Shown here: positions 25,562 to 34,158 of the stretch, one piece after another
Layout of the letters: each line of letters opens with the position of its first letter
Position numbering within the stretch: position 1 is the first letter of the stretch
Source: Streptomyces aculeolatus
GTDB taxonomy: Bacteria > Actinomycetota > Actinomycetes > Streptomycetales > Streptomycetaceae
NCBI RefSeq assembly: GCF_020400605.1
Contig: NZ_JAINRD010000036.1
Coordinates: forward strand, 1-60,699
Reading direction: 5' to 3'
Length of the DNA: 60,699 nt
The notes under the pieces: model-generated
What the model was told of the DNA's origin: nothing
What the model saw: only the letters and a program-made list of their open reading frames with translations
Database searches by the model: none
Position numbers and translations under genes: made by a program

Positions 25562-25660
25562 CCACGGCGGGCAGGCAATCGAAACTGGCGTAAAACTCCG
25601 TACATCCCTCGGCCCCTCTCGGGAGTCGTACGTCGTGACCCGCACCCTGGTCGTCGACCT

Positions 25661-25680
25661 GGTGTGAAGCTCGCTACACC
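25661..25680. promoter_or_regulatory. Imperfect inverted repeat before the polysaccharide locus
   Basis: GGTGTGAAGC and GCTACACC form an inverted repeat (five plus three pairs with a two-base bulge) about 150 bases before the priming transferase. A TAAAGT -10-like box follows at about 25729. It could be a regulator site or a weak terminator for the arabinoside operon. Confidence 0.25.
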
Positions 25681-25809
25681 TAAGGCCCTTTTTGCATGAA
25701 CCATGGGCGTTCTTCGCAAATCTGGCCTAAAGTTCCGGGAGCGAAAGGTGCGCGTCGACCAGGGGAGGATCGCGTGCGCCTCATCAGTCGCGATGTGCCA
25801 GGGGGGAAC

Positions 25810-27291
25810 ATGCGGCGTATCGGAGTGGCCGATACCGAGATCATGACGGCGGAGCCGAGACGCGGGACCCGCGTCCGCTCCGCCGCGGCGAAGCCGGCGT
25901 GGTACCTGCCGGCGGCCCTCGTCACCGACGCGGCGGGGATCGCCATCCCCGTCGTGCTCGTCTTCGTCACCACCCGGCAGCCGTATCCGGCGCTCTGCGC
26001 CGCGCTGGCCGCCGGCGGCTGGCTCGCCGTGCGGGCCGCGCGGCGCCGCTACTCCGCGCGGCAGCTCGGCGAGTCGGGCGCCGTGGTGCCGCTGCTCCAG
26101 GACTGGCTCCTGCTCTTCGGCGTGCTCGCCGTCGTCCGGGCGTTCACCGCCGACAGCGCCGCGGAGCCGCAGCCGGCGCTGCTCGCGCTGCTGCCCGGGC
26201 TGGTGCTGACCGTCGTCACCGCCAAGCTGCTCCACCACCACCTCGTCGCGGCCCGCCGGGAGGGCCAGGCCGTCCGGCGCGTGCTGGTGGTCGCGGAACC
26301 GGCAACCGCCGACCACGTCGTCGGCCAACTCGCCGCCCGTACGGACCACGAGTACGTCGTCGTCGGCGTCGTCCCGGTCGGCGAGGCCCCGCTGTCCTGC
26401 GGCGCCCCGGAGGCCGCCCGGCTGGGACCGGTCCCCTCGGACCGGGCGGGCTGGGACGCCCAGGCGGTGCTGTCCGCCGCCCGGGAGCACGGCGCCGAGC
26501 TGGTTCTCGCCGCCCCCGGACCGCTGCTGCCGGCGTCCCGGCTGCGGCAGTTGGCGTGGGCGATGCACGACGCGGGGCTGCCGCTGGCCGTCCTGCCGGG
26601 CATAGCCGAGGTCGCCGAGCGGCGGCTGCGGCTGTCGGTGGTGGCGGGCCTGACGCTGCTGCACATCGCGCCGCCGCTGCGGCGCGGCGCGCAGTCGACG
26701 CTGAAGGCGGCGAGCGACCGCGTCGCCGCGGCCGTCGGCATCGCGCTGCTGGCGCCGGTGTTCGCGCTGATCGCGGCGGCGGTGAAGTTCACCTCGCCGG
26801 GACCGGTGTTCCACAAGCAGACCCGCCTCGGCCGCGGCGGGGCGCCGTTCACCATGTGGAAGTTCCGCAGCATGGTCGAGGACGCGGAGCAGCAGAAGTC
26901 CGCGCTGTCCGTGGTCAACGAGCACGACGGCAGCCCGATCTTCAAGATCCGCCGCGACCCGCGGGTCACCCGCGTCGGCGAGGCGCTGCGCCGCAGCTCA
27001 CTGGACGAACTGCCGCAGCTCTTCAACGTGCTGCGCGGCGAGATGTCCCTCGTGGGCCCGCGCCCCCCGCTGCCGGAGGAGGTCGCCCGCTACAGCGACA
27101 CCGAGCTGCGCCGGCTGGCGGTCAAGCCCGGGATGACGGGCCTGTGGCAGGTCAGCGGCCGCTCGGACCTGACCTGGGACGAGACGATCGCGCTGGACCT
27201 GCACTACGTCGAGAACTGGTCCTTCGCCCACGACATGGACGTGATGGCCCGCACCCTGCGCGCGGTCGTCGACGGCCGGGGGGCGTATTGA
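25810..27291 (+). CDS. Priming sugar-phosphate transferase (exopolysaccharide, WbaP/CpsE-type)
   Basis: A 493-residue polyprenyl glycosylphosphotransferase that starts polymer repeat units by moving a hexose-1-phosphate onto undecaprenyl phosphate. The N-terminal half has about four helices and a CoA-binding-like soluble domain; the last 200 residues are the catalytic domain with MWKFRSMVEDAE, RRSSLDELPQLFNVLRGEM, LVGPRPPLPEEV and KPGMTGLWQVSGRS. ATG 25810 follows GGGGGGAAC; GTG 25774, with GGGGAGG six bases ahead, is an equally good start and would add 12 residues. It opens the polysaccharide locus. Confidence 0.93.
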   Translation: MRRIGVADTEIMTAEPRRGTRVRSAAAKPAWYLPAALVTDAAGIAIPVVLVFVTTRQPYPALCAALAAGGWLAVRAARRRYSARQLGESGAVVPLLQDWLLLFGVLAVVRAFTADSAAEPQPALLALLPGLVLTVVTAKLLHHHLVAARREGQAVRRVLVVAEPATADHVVGQLAARTDHEYVVVGVVPVGEAPLSCGAPEAARLGPVPSDRAGWDAQAVLSAAREHGAELVLAAPGPLLPASRLRQLAWAMHDAGLPLAVLPGIAEVAERRLRLSVVAGLTLLHIAPPLRRGAQSTLKAASDRVAAAVGIALLAPVFALIAAAVKFTSPGPVFHKQTRLGRGGAPFTMWKFRSMVEDAEQQKSALSVVNEHDGSPIFKIRRDPRVTRVGEALRRSSLDELPQLFNVLRGEMSLVGPRPPLPEEVARYSDTELRRLAVKPGMTGLWQVSGRSDLTWDETIALDLHYVENWSFAHDMDVMARTLRAVVDGRGAY

Positions 27292-27365
27292 GGTACGGAA
27301 CGACCGCTCGGACCGCGCGCCGGTCCGGCTCCTCGGAGCCGGCCGGCGCCGCGGTGCGGTCTGTG

Positions 27366-28346
27366 TCAGGCACCCGCCGTCGCCGTACTGCGCCAGTCCT
27401 CATACACCGCCGCGATGCCCTCCCGCAGGGGGATCTCCGGGCGCCAGCCCAGCTCCGTGATGCGCGAGACGTCCAGCAGCTTGCGGGGCGTCCCGTCCGG
27501 GCGGTCGGTGTCGAAGGCGATACGGCCCCGGTAGCCGACCACGTCCCGTACGGTCTCGGCCAGTTCCCTGATCGTCAGGTCCTCGCCGCAGCCGACGTTC
27601 ACGGGACCGTCCGCGTCGTAGCCCCGCAGCAGCGCGAGGCACGCCGCCGCCAGGTCGTCCACGTGCAGGAACTCCCTGCGGGGCGTTCCCGTGCCCCAGA
27701 GCACGACCTCCTCCGCGCCCGACTGGCGCGCCTCGTGGAAGCGGCGGACGAGGGCGGGCAGGACGTGGCTGGTCTCCAGGTCGAAGTTGTCGCCGGGGCC
27801 GTAGAGGTTCGTCGGCATCGCCGAGATGTACGCCGCGCCGTACTGCCTGCGGTACGCCTGCACCTGCTCGATGCCGGCGATCTTCGCCAGCGCGTACGCC
27901 TGGTTCGTCGGCTCCAGCGGGCCGGTCAGCAGCGAGTCCTCGCGGATCGGCTGCTCGGCGAGCTTGGGGTAGATGCACGAGGAGCCGAGGAACAGCAGCC
28001 GGGGGACGTCCGCCGCGTGGCTGCCGGCGATGACGCTCAGCTGGATGCGCAGGTTGTCCTCCAGGAACTGCACCGGGAAGCGGCTGTTCGCCATGATCCC
28101 GCCGACCTTGGCCGCCGCCAGCACCACCGCGTCGGGCCGCACGGCCGCCAGCCAGGCCGCCGTCCCCTCGGCGTCGCGCAGATCCAGCTCCGCACGGGTG
28201 CGGGTCAGCACCTCGTACCCGTCGGCGGTAAGCCGCCGCGCGACGGCGGAGCCGACCAGCCCGCGGTGCCCCGCGACGAAGACCCGCGCACCGGGCGGCA
28301 GCAGAGCCCCGGGCGCGGGCGGGGACAGTTCGTTCGATGGCGTCAT
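27366..28346 (-). CDS. fcl: GDP-L-fucose synthase
   Basis: A 326-residue epimerase/reductase that turns GDP-4-keto-6-deoxymannose into GDP-L-fucose. It has the NADP loop VAGHRGLVGSAVARRL, the block FLGSSCIYPKLAEQPI, the catalytic Tyr/Lys in NQAYALAKIAGIEQ and GPGDNFDLETSHVLPAL. ATG 28346 gives the usual length; ATG 28364 is also in frame, and neither has a clear ribosome binding site. It is divergent from gmd with 45 bases between starts, so the two GDP-fucose genes share a very short control region. Confidence 0.94.
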   Translation of the reverse strand: MTPSNELSPPAPGALLPPGARVFVAGHRGLVGSAVARRLTADGYEVLTRTRAELDLRDAEGTAAWLAAVRPDAVVLAAAKVGGIMANSRFPVQFLEDNLRIQLSVIAGSHAADVPRLLFLGSSCIYPKLAEQPIREDSLLTGPLEPTNQAYALAKIAGIEQVQAYRRQYGAAYISAMPTNLYGPGDNFDLETSHVLPALVRRFHEARQSGAEEVVLWGTGTPRREFLHVDDLAAACLALLRGYDADGPVNVGCGEDLTIRELAETVRDVVGYRGRIAFDTDRPDGTPRKLLDVSRITELGWRPEIPLREGIAAVYEDWRSTATAGA

Positions 28347-28391
28347 AAGTAGGGATTCTGCCATCCGGCGGAATGATCAGAGGATGGAACC

Positions 28392-29405
28392 ATGGGCAAG
28401 ACGGCCCTCATCACCGGGGTCACGGGCCAGGACGGCTCGTACCTCGCCGAGCTGCTGCTCGGCAAGGGCTACACGGTGCACGGCCTCGTCCGGCGCTCGT
28501 CGTCGTTCAACACCGAGCGGATCGACCACATCTACGAGGAGCCGCAGGAGCCCGGCCGCAAGCTGGTGCTGCACCACGCGGACCTCACCGACGGCGTGGC
28601 GCTGGTGAACCTGCTGCGCGACCTGGCGCCCGACGAGGTCTACAACCTCGGCGCCCAGTCGCACGTCCGGGTCTCCTTCGACGCCCCGCTGTACACCGCC
28701 GACGTCACCGGCCTCGGCTCCATGCGGCTGCTGGAGGCAGTGCGCGCCGCGGGCATCGACACCCGGCTCTACCAGGCGTCGTCCTCGGAGATGTTCGGCT
28801 CCGCCCCGCCGCCGCAGAACGAGCGGACCCCGTTCCACCCGCGCAGCCCGTACGGCTGCGCCAAGGTCTTCGGCTACTGGTCGACGGTGAACTACCGGGA
28901 GGCGTACGGCCTCTTCGCGGTCAACGGCATCCTGTTCAACCACGAGTCGCCGCGCCGCGGTGAGACCTTCGTCACCCGGAAGATCACCCGCGCCGTGGCG
29001 CGGATCAAGGCGGGTCTCCAGGACCGCCTCTACATGGGCAACCTCGACGCGGTACGCGACTGGGGCTACGCCCCGGAGTACGTCGAGGCGATGTGGCTGA
29101 TGCTCCAGCGCGACGTGCCGGACGACTACGTGGTCGCCACCGGCGAGGCCGGCAGCGTCCGCCAGTTCCTGGAGGCCGCGTTCAGCACCGCGGACCTCGA
29201 CTGGACGGAGTACGTCCGCTTCGACCCGAAGTATGAGCGCCCCAGCGAGGTCGACGCGCTCATCGGTGACGCCACGAAGGCAGGCGATCTGCTCGGCTGG
29301 AAGCCGCAGGTCAAGTGGCCCGAGTTGGCCCGGATCATGGTGGAGGCGGATATCGGGGCGCTCGACGCCGAACTCGCCGGTGCCACCGTCAGGATCGACA
29401 GGTAA
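28392..29405 (+). CDS. gmd: GDP-mannose 4,6-dehydratase
   Basis: A 337-residue short-chain dehydrogenase/reductase that converts GDP-mannose to GDP-4-keto-6-deoxymannose. Visible motifs are GVTGQDGSYLAELLL, VRRSSSFNTERIDHIY (NADP and GDP contacts), the catalytic SPYGCAK and FNHESPRRGETFVTRKIT. AGAGGA precedes ATG 28392. With the divergent fcl gene it supplies GDP-L-fucose, so the polymer made by this locus probably contains L-fucose or another 6-deoxyhexose from the same intermediate. Confidence 0.95.
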   Translation: MGKTALITGVTGQDGSYLAELLLGKGYTVHGLVRRSSSFNTERIDHIYEEPQEPGRKLVLHHADLTDGVALVNLLRDLAPDEVYNLGAQSHVRVSFDAPLYTADVTGLGSMRLLEAVRAAGIDTRLYQASSSEMFGSAPPPQNERTPFHPRSPYGCAKVFGYWSTVNYREAYGLFAVNGILFNHESPRRGETFVTRKITRAVARIKAGLQDRLYMGNLDAVRDWGYAPEYVEAMWLMLQRDVPDDYVVATGEAGSVRQFLEAAFSTADLDWTEYVRFDPKYERPSEVDALIGDATKAGDLLGWKPQVKWPELARIMVEADIGALDAELAGATVRIDR

Positions 29406-29470
29406 ACACGGATATTCTCTCCCCGGACTCGCGACGCGCGGCCGCAGGGGACGACGGCCCAGGGGGGCAC

Positions 29471-31594
29471 ATGCACAAGCACAGAAGAACGCGGAAGTGG
29501 GGCGCACTCGGCGTCGCCGTGGCGGTGGTGACCGGGACGCTCGTGACGGTCGGCGTCACGTACTCCTCGCCCGAGGCCGAGGCGGTGACGCCGCCGGTCG
29601 CGATGACCGCCGACGACCTGGCGACCTGGCAGACCAACGGCGTGGTGTGGTCCATGGCCGAGTCGAACGGCGTGGTCTTCGCGGGCGGTACGTTCTCCGC
29701 CATCCGCCCGCCCGGCGCGGCGGCCGGCACCAGCGAGACGAAGGTGGCGAACTTCGCGGCGTTCAACGCGGCGACCGGCGAGCCGACGAGCTGCAAGCTG
29801 AACTTCACCATCGGCTCCGGCACCGCCACCGTCCGCGCGCTGACCGTCTCCCCCGACGGCAAGACGCTCTACGCGGGCGGCGAGTTCGGCTCCGTCAACG
29901 GCGTCTCGCGCAGCCGCGTCGCGGCCATCGACATCGCCTCGTGCTCCGTGAAGACCGGCTTCAACGCCGGCGCCGTCTCCGCCCGCGTCTACGGGCTGGA
30001 CGCCGCGGCGAGCGGCCGGCTGTACATGGCCGGCGACTTCAAGACCGTCCGCGGCGAGAGCCGGGTGAAGTTCGCCGCCCTCAACGCGACCACCGGCGCG
30101 CTGAACTCCTGGAAGGCCAACGCGGGCCCGGACCGGGCCGGCCGCGTCATCGAGGAGACCCCGAACGGCCAGCACGTGGTCGTCGGCGGCGACTTCAACG
30201 GGCTCAACGGCGACAGCAGCGTGCACGGCCTGGGCGTCGTCCGCGCCGACACGGGCGCGACCGTACGGGCCTTCAAGGGCGTCAGCAACAACACGAACAA
30301 CCCGTACGAACTGCACTGGAACTCCCTCGTCAAGGGCATCTACATCGACGAGTCCGGCATCTACACCGCGCACGAGGGCCACGGCGGCGGCGTCTTCGAC
30401 GGCCGCCTCGCGATGAACCTCAACAGCAGCTTCACCCAGCGCTGGCGCGACACCTGCCTGGGCGCCACCCAGGACGTCACCGTCTACAAGGACGTGCTGT
30501 ACAGCGTCTCGCACGCGCACAACTGCAGCAGCATGGGCCAGTTCCCCGAGCTGAACGAGCGCCAGCACATGCTGGCCGAGTCCGTGGACAACCCCAAGCC
30601 GCTGCTGTCCTGGTTCCCCGACACCGACGACGGCCCGTCCGGCACCGAGCAGATCGGTCCGCGCGTGATGGTCACCTCGTCCAGCGGCGGCAAGGACTAC
30701 ATGTGGATCGGCGGCGAGTTCACCCGGATCCAGTCCAACGGCAACAAGCTCCAGCAGGGCCTGGTCCGCTTCGCCAACACCCCTGACTCCCGCAAGCCCG
30801 TCGCCGGCGCCACCGGCGTGACGGCGGCGAACGTCGACGGCGGCGTGCGGCTGCGCTGGAAGGCCGGCTGGGACCGCGACGACAGCAAGCTGACGTACAC
30901 GATCTACCGCAACGGCGAGGCACTGGCGACCAAGCCGACCCTGGACTCCAACTTCTGGACGCTGCCGCAGGGCACCTTCACCGACAGCACGGTCAAGCCC
31001 GGCACGTCGTACAGCTACCAGATCACGGCGAGCGACGCCGTCGGCAACACCACCGCCAAGTCCGCGGCGGTGACGGTGACCACGCCGGGCACGCCGGCGG
31101 AGACCACGGTCGAGCGCACCGCGACCGCCGACGCCTACGTCAACGGCTCCGCGACGAGCACCAACTACGGCTCGCACAACCAGCTCCTGGTCAGGAAGAC
31201 CTCCCCGTACCTCAGCTACCTGCGGTTCTCGCTGCCCCAGGCGCCGAGCGGCATGACGCTGAAGTCCGCGAAGCTGACGCTGCGCACCACCAACGACGCC
31301 AGCGCCGGCACCCCGGACACGATCAGCGTGCAGCCGGTCACCGGCGCCTGGTCGGAGTCGGAGGTGACGTACGCGGGCCGGCCGGAGCTGTCGTCCACGG
31401 TGCTGGGCACGTTCACCGGCGCGACGGAACTGGACACCGACTACACCGCGTCGCTGTCCGCCGCCCAGCTCGCCGGTTCGCTGGGCGACACCCTGGACGT
31501 GGCGCTGACCAGCGACGGCACCGACGCCTGGTGGGTGCGGGCGCGCGAGACCTCGTACGCCCCGAAGCTGACGCTGACGTTCGGAGCGGGCTGA
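29471..31594 (+). CDS. Secreted beta-propeller / fibronectin III / DNRLRE-domain protein
   Basis: A 707-residue exported protein. A basic start and hydrophobic segment end near residue 37 (SPEAEA). Residues about 45-430 contain repeated VFAGGTF, LYAGGEF, LYMAGDF and VVVGGDF blades, like kelch or cell-surface delta-60 propellers. A fibronectin type III domain follows (about 440-535), then a C-terminal DNRLRE domain (TADAYVNGSATSTNYG to the end), a carbohydrate-binding-like fold. It is probably a wall- or polymer-associated adhesin or scaffold. GGGGGG precedes ATG 29471. The next lipoprotein gene overlaps its stop by one base. Confidence 0.88.
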   Translation: MHKHRRTRKWGALGVAVAVVTGTLVTVGVTYSSPEAEAVTPPVAMTADDLATWQTNGVVWSMAESNGVVFAGGTFSAIRPPGAAAGTSETKVANFAAFNAATGEPTSCKLNFTIGSGTATVRALTVSPDGKTLYAGGEFGSVNGVSRSRVAAIDIASCSVKTGFNAGAVSARVYGLDAAASGRLYMAGDFKTVRGESRVKFAALNATTGALNSWKANAGPDRAGRVIEETPNGQHVVVGGDFNGLNGDSSVHGLGVVRADTGATVRAFKGVSNNTNNPYELHWNSLVKGIYIDESGIYTAHEGHGGGVFDGRLAMNLNSSFTQRWRDTCLGATQDVTVYKDVLYSVSHAHNCSSMGQFPELNERQHMLAESVDNPKPLLSWFPDTDDGPSGTEQIGPRVMVTSSSGGKDYMWIGGEFTRIQSNGNKLQQGLVRFANTPDSRKPVAGATGVTAANVDGGVRLRWKAGWDRDDSKLTYTIYRNGEALATKPTLDSNFWTLPQGTFTDSTVKPGTSYSYQITASDAVGNTTAKSAAVTVTTPGTPAETTVERTATADAYVNGSATSTNYGSHNQLLVRKTSPYLSYLRFSLPQAPSGMTLKSAKLTLRTTNDASAGTPDTISVQPVTGAWSESEVTYAGRPELSSTVLGTFTGATELDTDYTASLSAAQLAGSLGDTLDVALTSDGTDAWWVRARETSYAPKLTLTFGAG

Positions 31595-32049
31595 TGCGCG
31601 CCCGTACGGCACGAGGGCCGCGCACGGCGCTGGCGGCGGCGGCCGCCGTCCTCGCCCTGGCCCTGGCGGGCTGCAGCGGGGGCGACGACGACGGTGACGA
31701 CGCGGCCGCCAAGCCGTCGGCGTCCCAGCAGGACGGCGACCGCGCCCCCAAGGACCCGGGCCCGGTGGACGAGGAGAAGGCCGACGACACCGAGAAGGTG
31801 CCGGAGGAGGACCTGGAGCCCGCCGAGGGCGAGTTCTCCGAGAAGGAGAAGACGTACCTGAAGGACCGGGTGCCCGAGGGTGTGGACCCGGCGGCGATCC
31901 TGGAGGCGGGCGAGGAGGCCTGCGCCAAGATCGAGAGCGCGGCGGCGACCGACGAGAAGCTGGCCCGGGAGGCCATCCGCTCCGGTGACATCGCCAACGC
32001 CGAGGACGCGATCCGCACCCTGTGCCCCCAGTACGAAGACCTGCTGTAG
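31594..32049 (+). CDS. Small acidic lipoprotein
   Basis: A 151-residue protein with lipobox ALAGC near residue 28, then a long acidic Asp/Glu/Lys/Pro linker and a C-terminal helical part of about 70 residues with two cysteines (EEACAKIE and TLCPQYEDLL). The ATG shares a base with the stop of the secreted DNRLRE gene, so the two are translationally coupled and probably act together at the cell surface. It may hold or help export the large protein. No domain is recognised. Confidence 0.82.
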   Translation: MRARTARGPRTALAAAAAVLALALAGCSGGDDDGDDAAAKPSASQQDGDRAPKDPGPVDEEKADDTEKVPEEDLEPAEGEFSEKEKTYLKDRVPEGVDPAAILEAGEEACAKIESAAATDEKLAREAIRSGDIANAEDAIRTLCPQYEDLL

Positions 32050-32058
32050 GAGTCCGTC

Positions 32059-32901
32059 TTGAAGAGACTGCCCATCGTCGTCGCGATACCGACCAAGAAC
32101 GAGGCCGAGAACATCGCGACGACGGTGCGGTCCGTCATCGACCACTTCGAGGCCGTGGTGGTGGTCGACTCGGACAGCACGGACGACACCCGCGCCCTCG
32201 CGGCGGACCAGGGCGCCGAGGTCGTCCCGTACACCTGGGACGGCAAGTACCCGAAGAAGAAGCAGTGGTGCCTGGACCACATCCACCCCGAGCTGGACTG
32301 GATGCTGTTCATCGACGGCGACGAGACCCCGAGTCCGGAGCTGATCACCGAACTGCACCGCATCTTCGACCCGGTGGCGGCCGACGGCACGCGCAAGGTG
32401 GCCCCGGCGGCGTTCGACATCCCGCTGGGCTACTGGTTCGCGGGCAAGCGCCTCCGGCACGGCTACACCATCGTCAAACGCGCACTGATGGACCGCACCC
32501 GCGTCCGCTTCCCGGAGTTGGGCGACCTTGACGCGCCGGGCATGGGCGAGCAGGAGGGCCACTACCAGCCGCTCGCGGACGGCCCGGTGGTGCGGCTGAA
32601 CGCGACGATCGAGCACGAGGACCTGGACCCGGTACGCACGTGGTTCGAGCGGCACAACCGCTACTCGGACTGGGAGGCGTGGCTGGAACTCCACCCGGAG
32701 GTCCGCGAGGAGATCCGCCAGGCGAAGACCCGCCAGGGCCAGCTCTTTCACAAGGCCCCGCTGAAGCCGCTGGTGTCGTTCGCGTACGCCTACGTGTACA
32801 AACGCGGCTTCCTCGACGGCCGCGCGGGTCTGGACTACGCGCTGGCGATGAGCTTCTACCGCTGGCAGATCGGGCTCAAGACCCGGGAGGAAAGCGCGTA
32901 G
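32059..32901 (+). CDS. Glycosyltransferase family 2
   Basis: A 280-residue GT-A transferase. It has the donor-binding start VAIPTKNEAENI, VVVVDSDSTDDT and the metal-binding FIDGDETPSPEL; the C-terminal LEHEDLDP-type block and KRGFLDG are seen in WaaE/KdtX-like beta-1,4-glucosyltransferases. TTG 32059 follows AGGAG by six bases. The gene is nine bases after the lipoprotein gene and closes the left part of the polysaccharide locus, just before an accessory island. Confidence 0.9.
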   Translation: MKRLPIVVAIPTKNEAENIATTVRSVIDHFEAVVVVDSDSTDDTRALAADQGAEVVPYTWDGKYPKKKQWCLDHIHPELDWMLFIDGDETPSPELITELHRIFDPVAADGTRKVAPAAFDIPLGYWFAGKRLRHGYTIVKRALMDRTRVRFPELGDLDAPGMGEQEGHYQPLADGPVVRLNATIEHEDLDPVRTWFERHNRYSDWEAWLELHPEVREEIRQAKTRQGQLFHKAPLKPLVSFAYAYVYKRGFLDGRAGLDYALAMSFYRWQIGLKTREESA

Positions 32902-32967
32902 TTTCCCCTCACGGAGTGACCCCGGCTCGCTACTGTGCGTAGAGAGGCGAGGGGTGAGGTGAACGCG

Positions 32968-33783
32968 GTGACGACGCTTGAGAACTCCCAGCCGCCGGTG
33001 CAGTGGCGGTACTGCGGCAACCAGACGAAGCGGTGGCGGACGCGGGCCGGTGTGAGCCGGGAGGAGCTGGCGACGGAGGCGGGGTACGCCTACGACACGG
33101 TGAAGATGATGGAGCAGGGTCGTCGCCGTCCGACGCCGCGGTTGTTGCAGGTGGCGGATGAGATGTGCGATGCGCAGGGGATGTTGGTGGCGGCACTGGG
33201 GTACTTGCAGCCGGAGAAGTTCGCGTCGTACTCGCAGGAGTACATGGCGTACGAGGCCGAGGCTGTCGCTCTGAGCTTCTACCAGCCCCACTACGTTCCA
33301 GGCCTGTTGCAGACGGAGGAGTACGTCCGCGCGGTTCTGTCTGCGTTCGTGCCTCCGCTTGATGCGGAGACGTTCGAAGAGCGGGTGAAGGCACGTCTGG
33401 AGCGGCAAGCACTGCTGGCGATCGGGAGCCGCTCGTTCAGCTTCGTCGTCGAGGAGGCAGTACTGCGCCGCCGCTTCAGCAGTGAGGAGGCGCACGAACG
33501 GCAGTTGCGCCGACTGCTGGATGTCGCCGAGCAGCGCAACGCCACCGTGCACGTGATGCCATCTGATCGCGGCCTCCACCCCGGCCTCCGGGGCCCGCTG
33601 GTCATCCTCGAAACGCCTGAGCACGAGCACCTCGTCTACGCTGAAAGCCAGGCAGGCGGGGTGCTCTACGCTGATGTGGAGAGGGTCAATATCGCGATGC
33701 GCCGCCGTGACATGATCGCGGGCGAGGCCCTGTGCCCCGGAGACTCCGTACGGCTCATTACGCAGCTGCTGGAGGAGCGATGA
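32968..33783 (+). CDS. WhiJ/Scr1-type HTH regulator (DUF5753)
   Basis: A 271-residue actinobacterial regulator. An N-terminal helix-turn-helix (RTRAGVSREELATEAGYAYD) is followed by the DUF5753 domain with FYQPHYVPGLLQTEEYVRA, RQALL and HVMPSDRGLHPGLRGPLVIL. In Streptomyces such proteins are encoded with DUF397 partners (WhiJ, AbaA-like and TA-like pairs) and affect development and antibiotic production. Starts at GTG 32968 (GAGG eight bases ahead) or GTG 32959 are possible. Codon use is less GC-biased than in neighbours. It overlaps the DUF397 gene by four bases. Confidence 0.9.
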   Translation: MTTLENSQPPVQWRYCGNQTKRWRTRAGVSREELATEAGYAYDTVKMMEQGRRRPTPRLLQVADEMCDAQGMLVAALGYLQPEKFASYSQEYMAYEAEAVALSFYQPHYVPGLLQTEEYVRAVLSAFVPPLDAETFEERVKARLERQALLAIGSRSFSFVVEEAVLRRRFSSEEAHERQLRRLLDVAEQRNATVHVMPSDRGLHPGLRGPLVILETPEHEHLVYAESQAGGVLYADVERVNIAMRRRDMIAGEALCPGDSVRLITQLLEER

Positions 33784-34028
33784 TGAACAGGCTCGACTGG
33801 TTCAAGTCCAGCTACAGCAACGACGAAGGCGGCGAGTGCATCGAAGTAGCCGTCGCCTGGCGCAAGTCCAGCTACAGCAACAGCGAAGGCGGCGAATGCG
33901 TCGAGGTCGCCCCCGTCCCCGGCGCCGTCCACGTCCGCGACTCCAAGGACCCCCACGGCCCCCACCTCTGCTTCACCCCCGAAGCCTGGTCCGCCTTCCT
34001 CACCCACACCACCACCCCCCACGCCTGA
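33780..34028 (+). CDS. DUF397 protein with duplicated N-terminal motif
   Basis: An 82-residue partner of the upstream HTH protein. DUF397 proteins normally have one W-KSSYS block; here it occurs twice, WFKSSYSNDEGGECIEVA and WRKSSYSNSEGGECVEVA, exactly 20 residues apart, followed by the usual VRDSKDP and a FTPEAWSAFL end. The start ATG overlaps the preceding stop (ATGA-type), so the pair is translationally coupled. DUF397 proteins are thought to modulate the WhiJ-type regulator. Confidence 0.9.
   Translation: MMNRLDWFKSSYSNDEGGECIEVAVAWRKSSYSNSEGGECVEVAPVPGAVHVRDSKDPHGPHLCFTPEAWSAFLTHTTTPHA
33798..33917 (+). repeat. 60-base tandem duplication inside the DUF397 gene
   Basis: Two adjacent 60-base copies (33798-33857 and 33858-33917) each begin with TGG and share most bases, including an identical stretch of AAGTCCAGCTACAGCAAC. 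The duplication stays in frame and adds one extra DUF397 motif. Confidence 0.85.
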
Positions 34029-34158
34029 GCCCGCCGGACCCACGCTCACTGTTCGGGCACGAAATCGTCACGGATCTCACCGCTGACACGCGGGGTGCCC
34101 GCTGCTATGCAGGCATGAACCGAGTGTCAGAGCCTGAGTGGACAGCTGGGGGAAAGTC

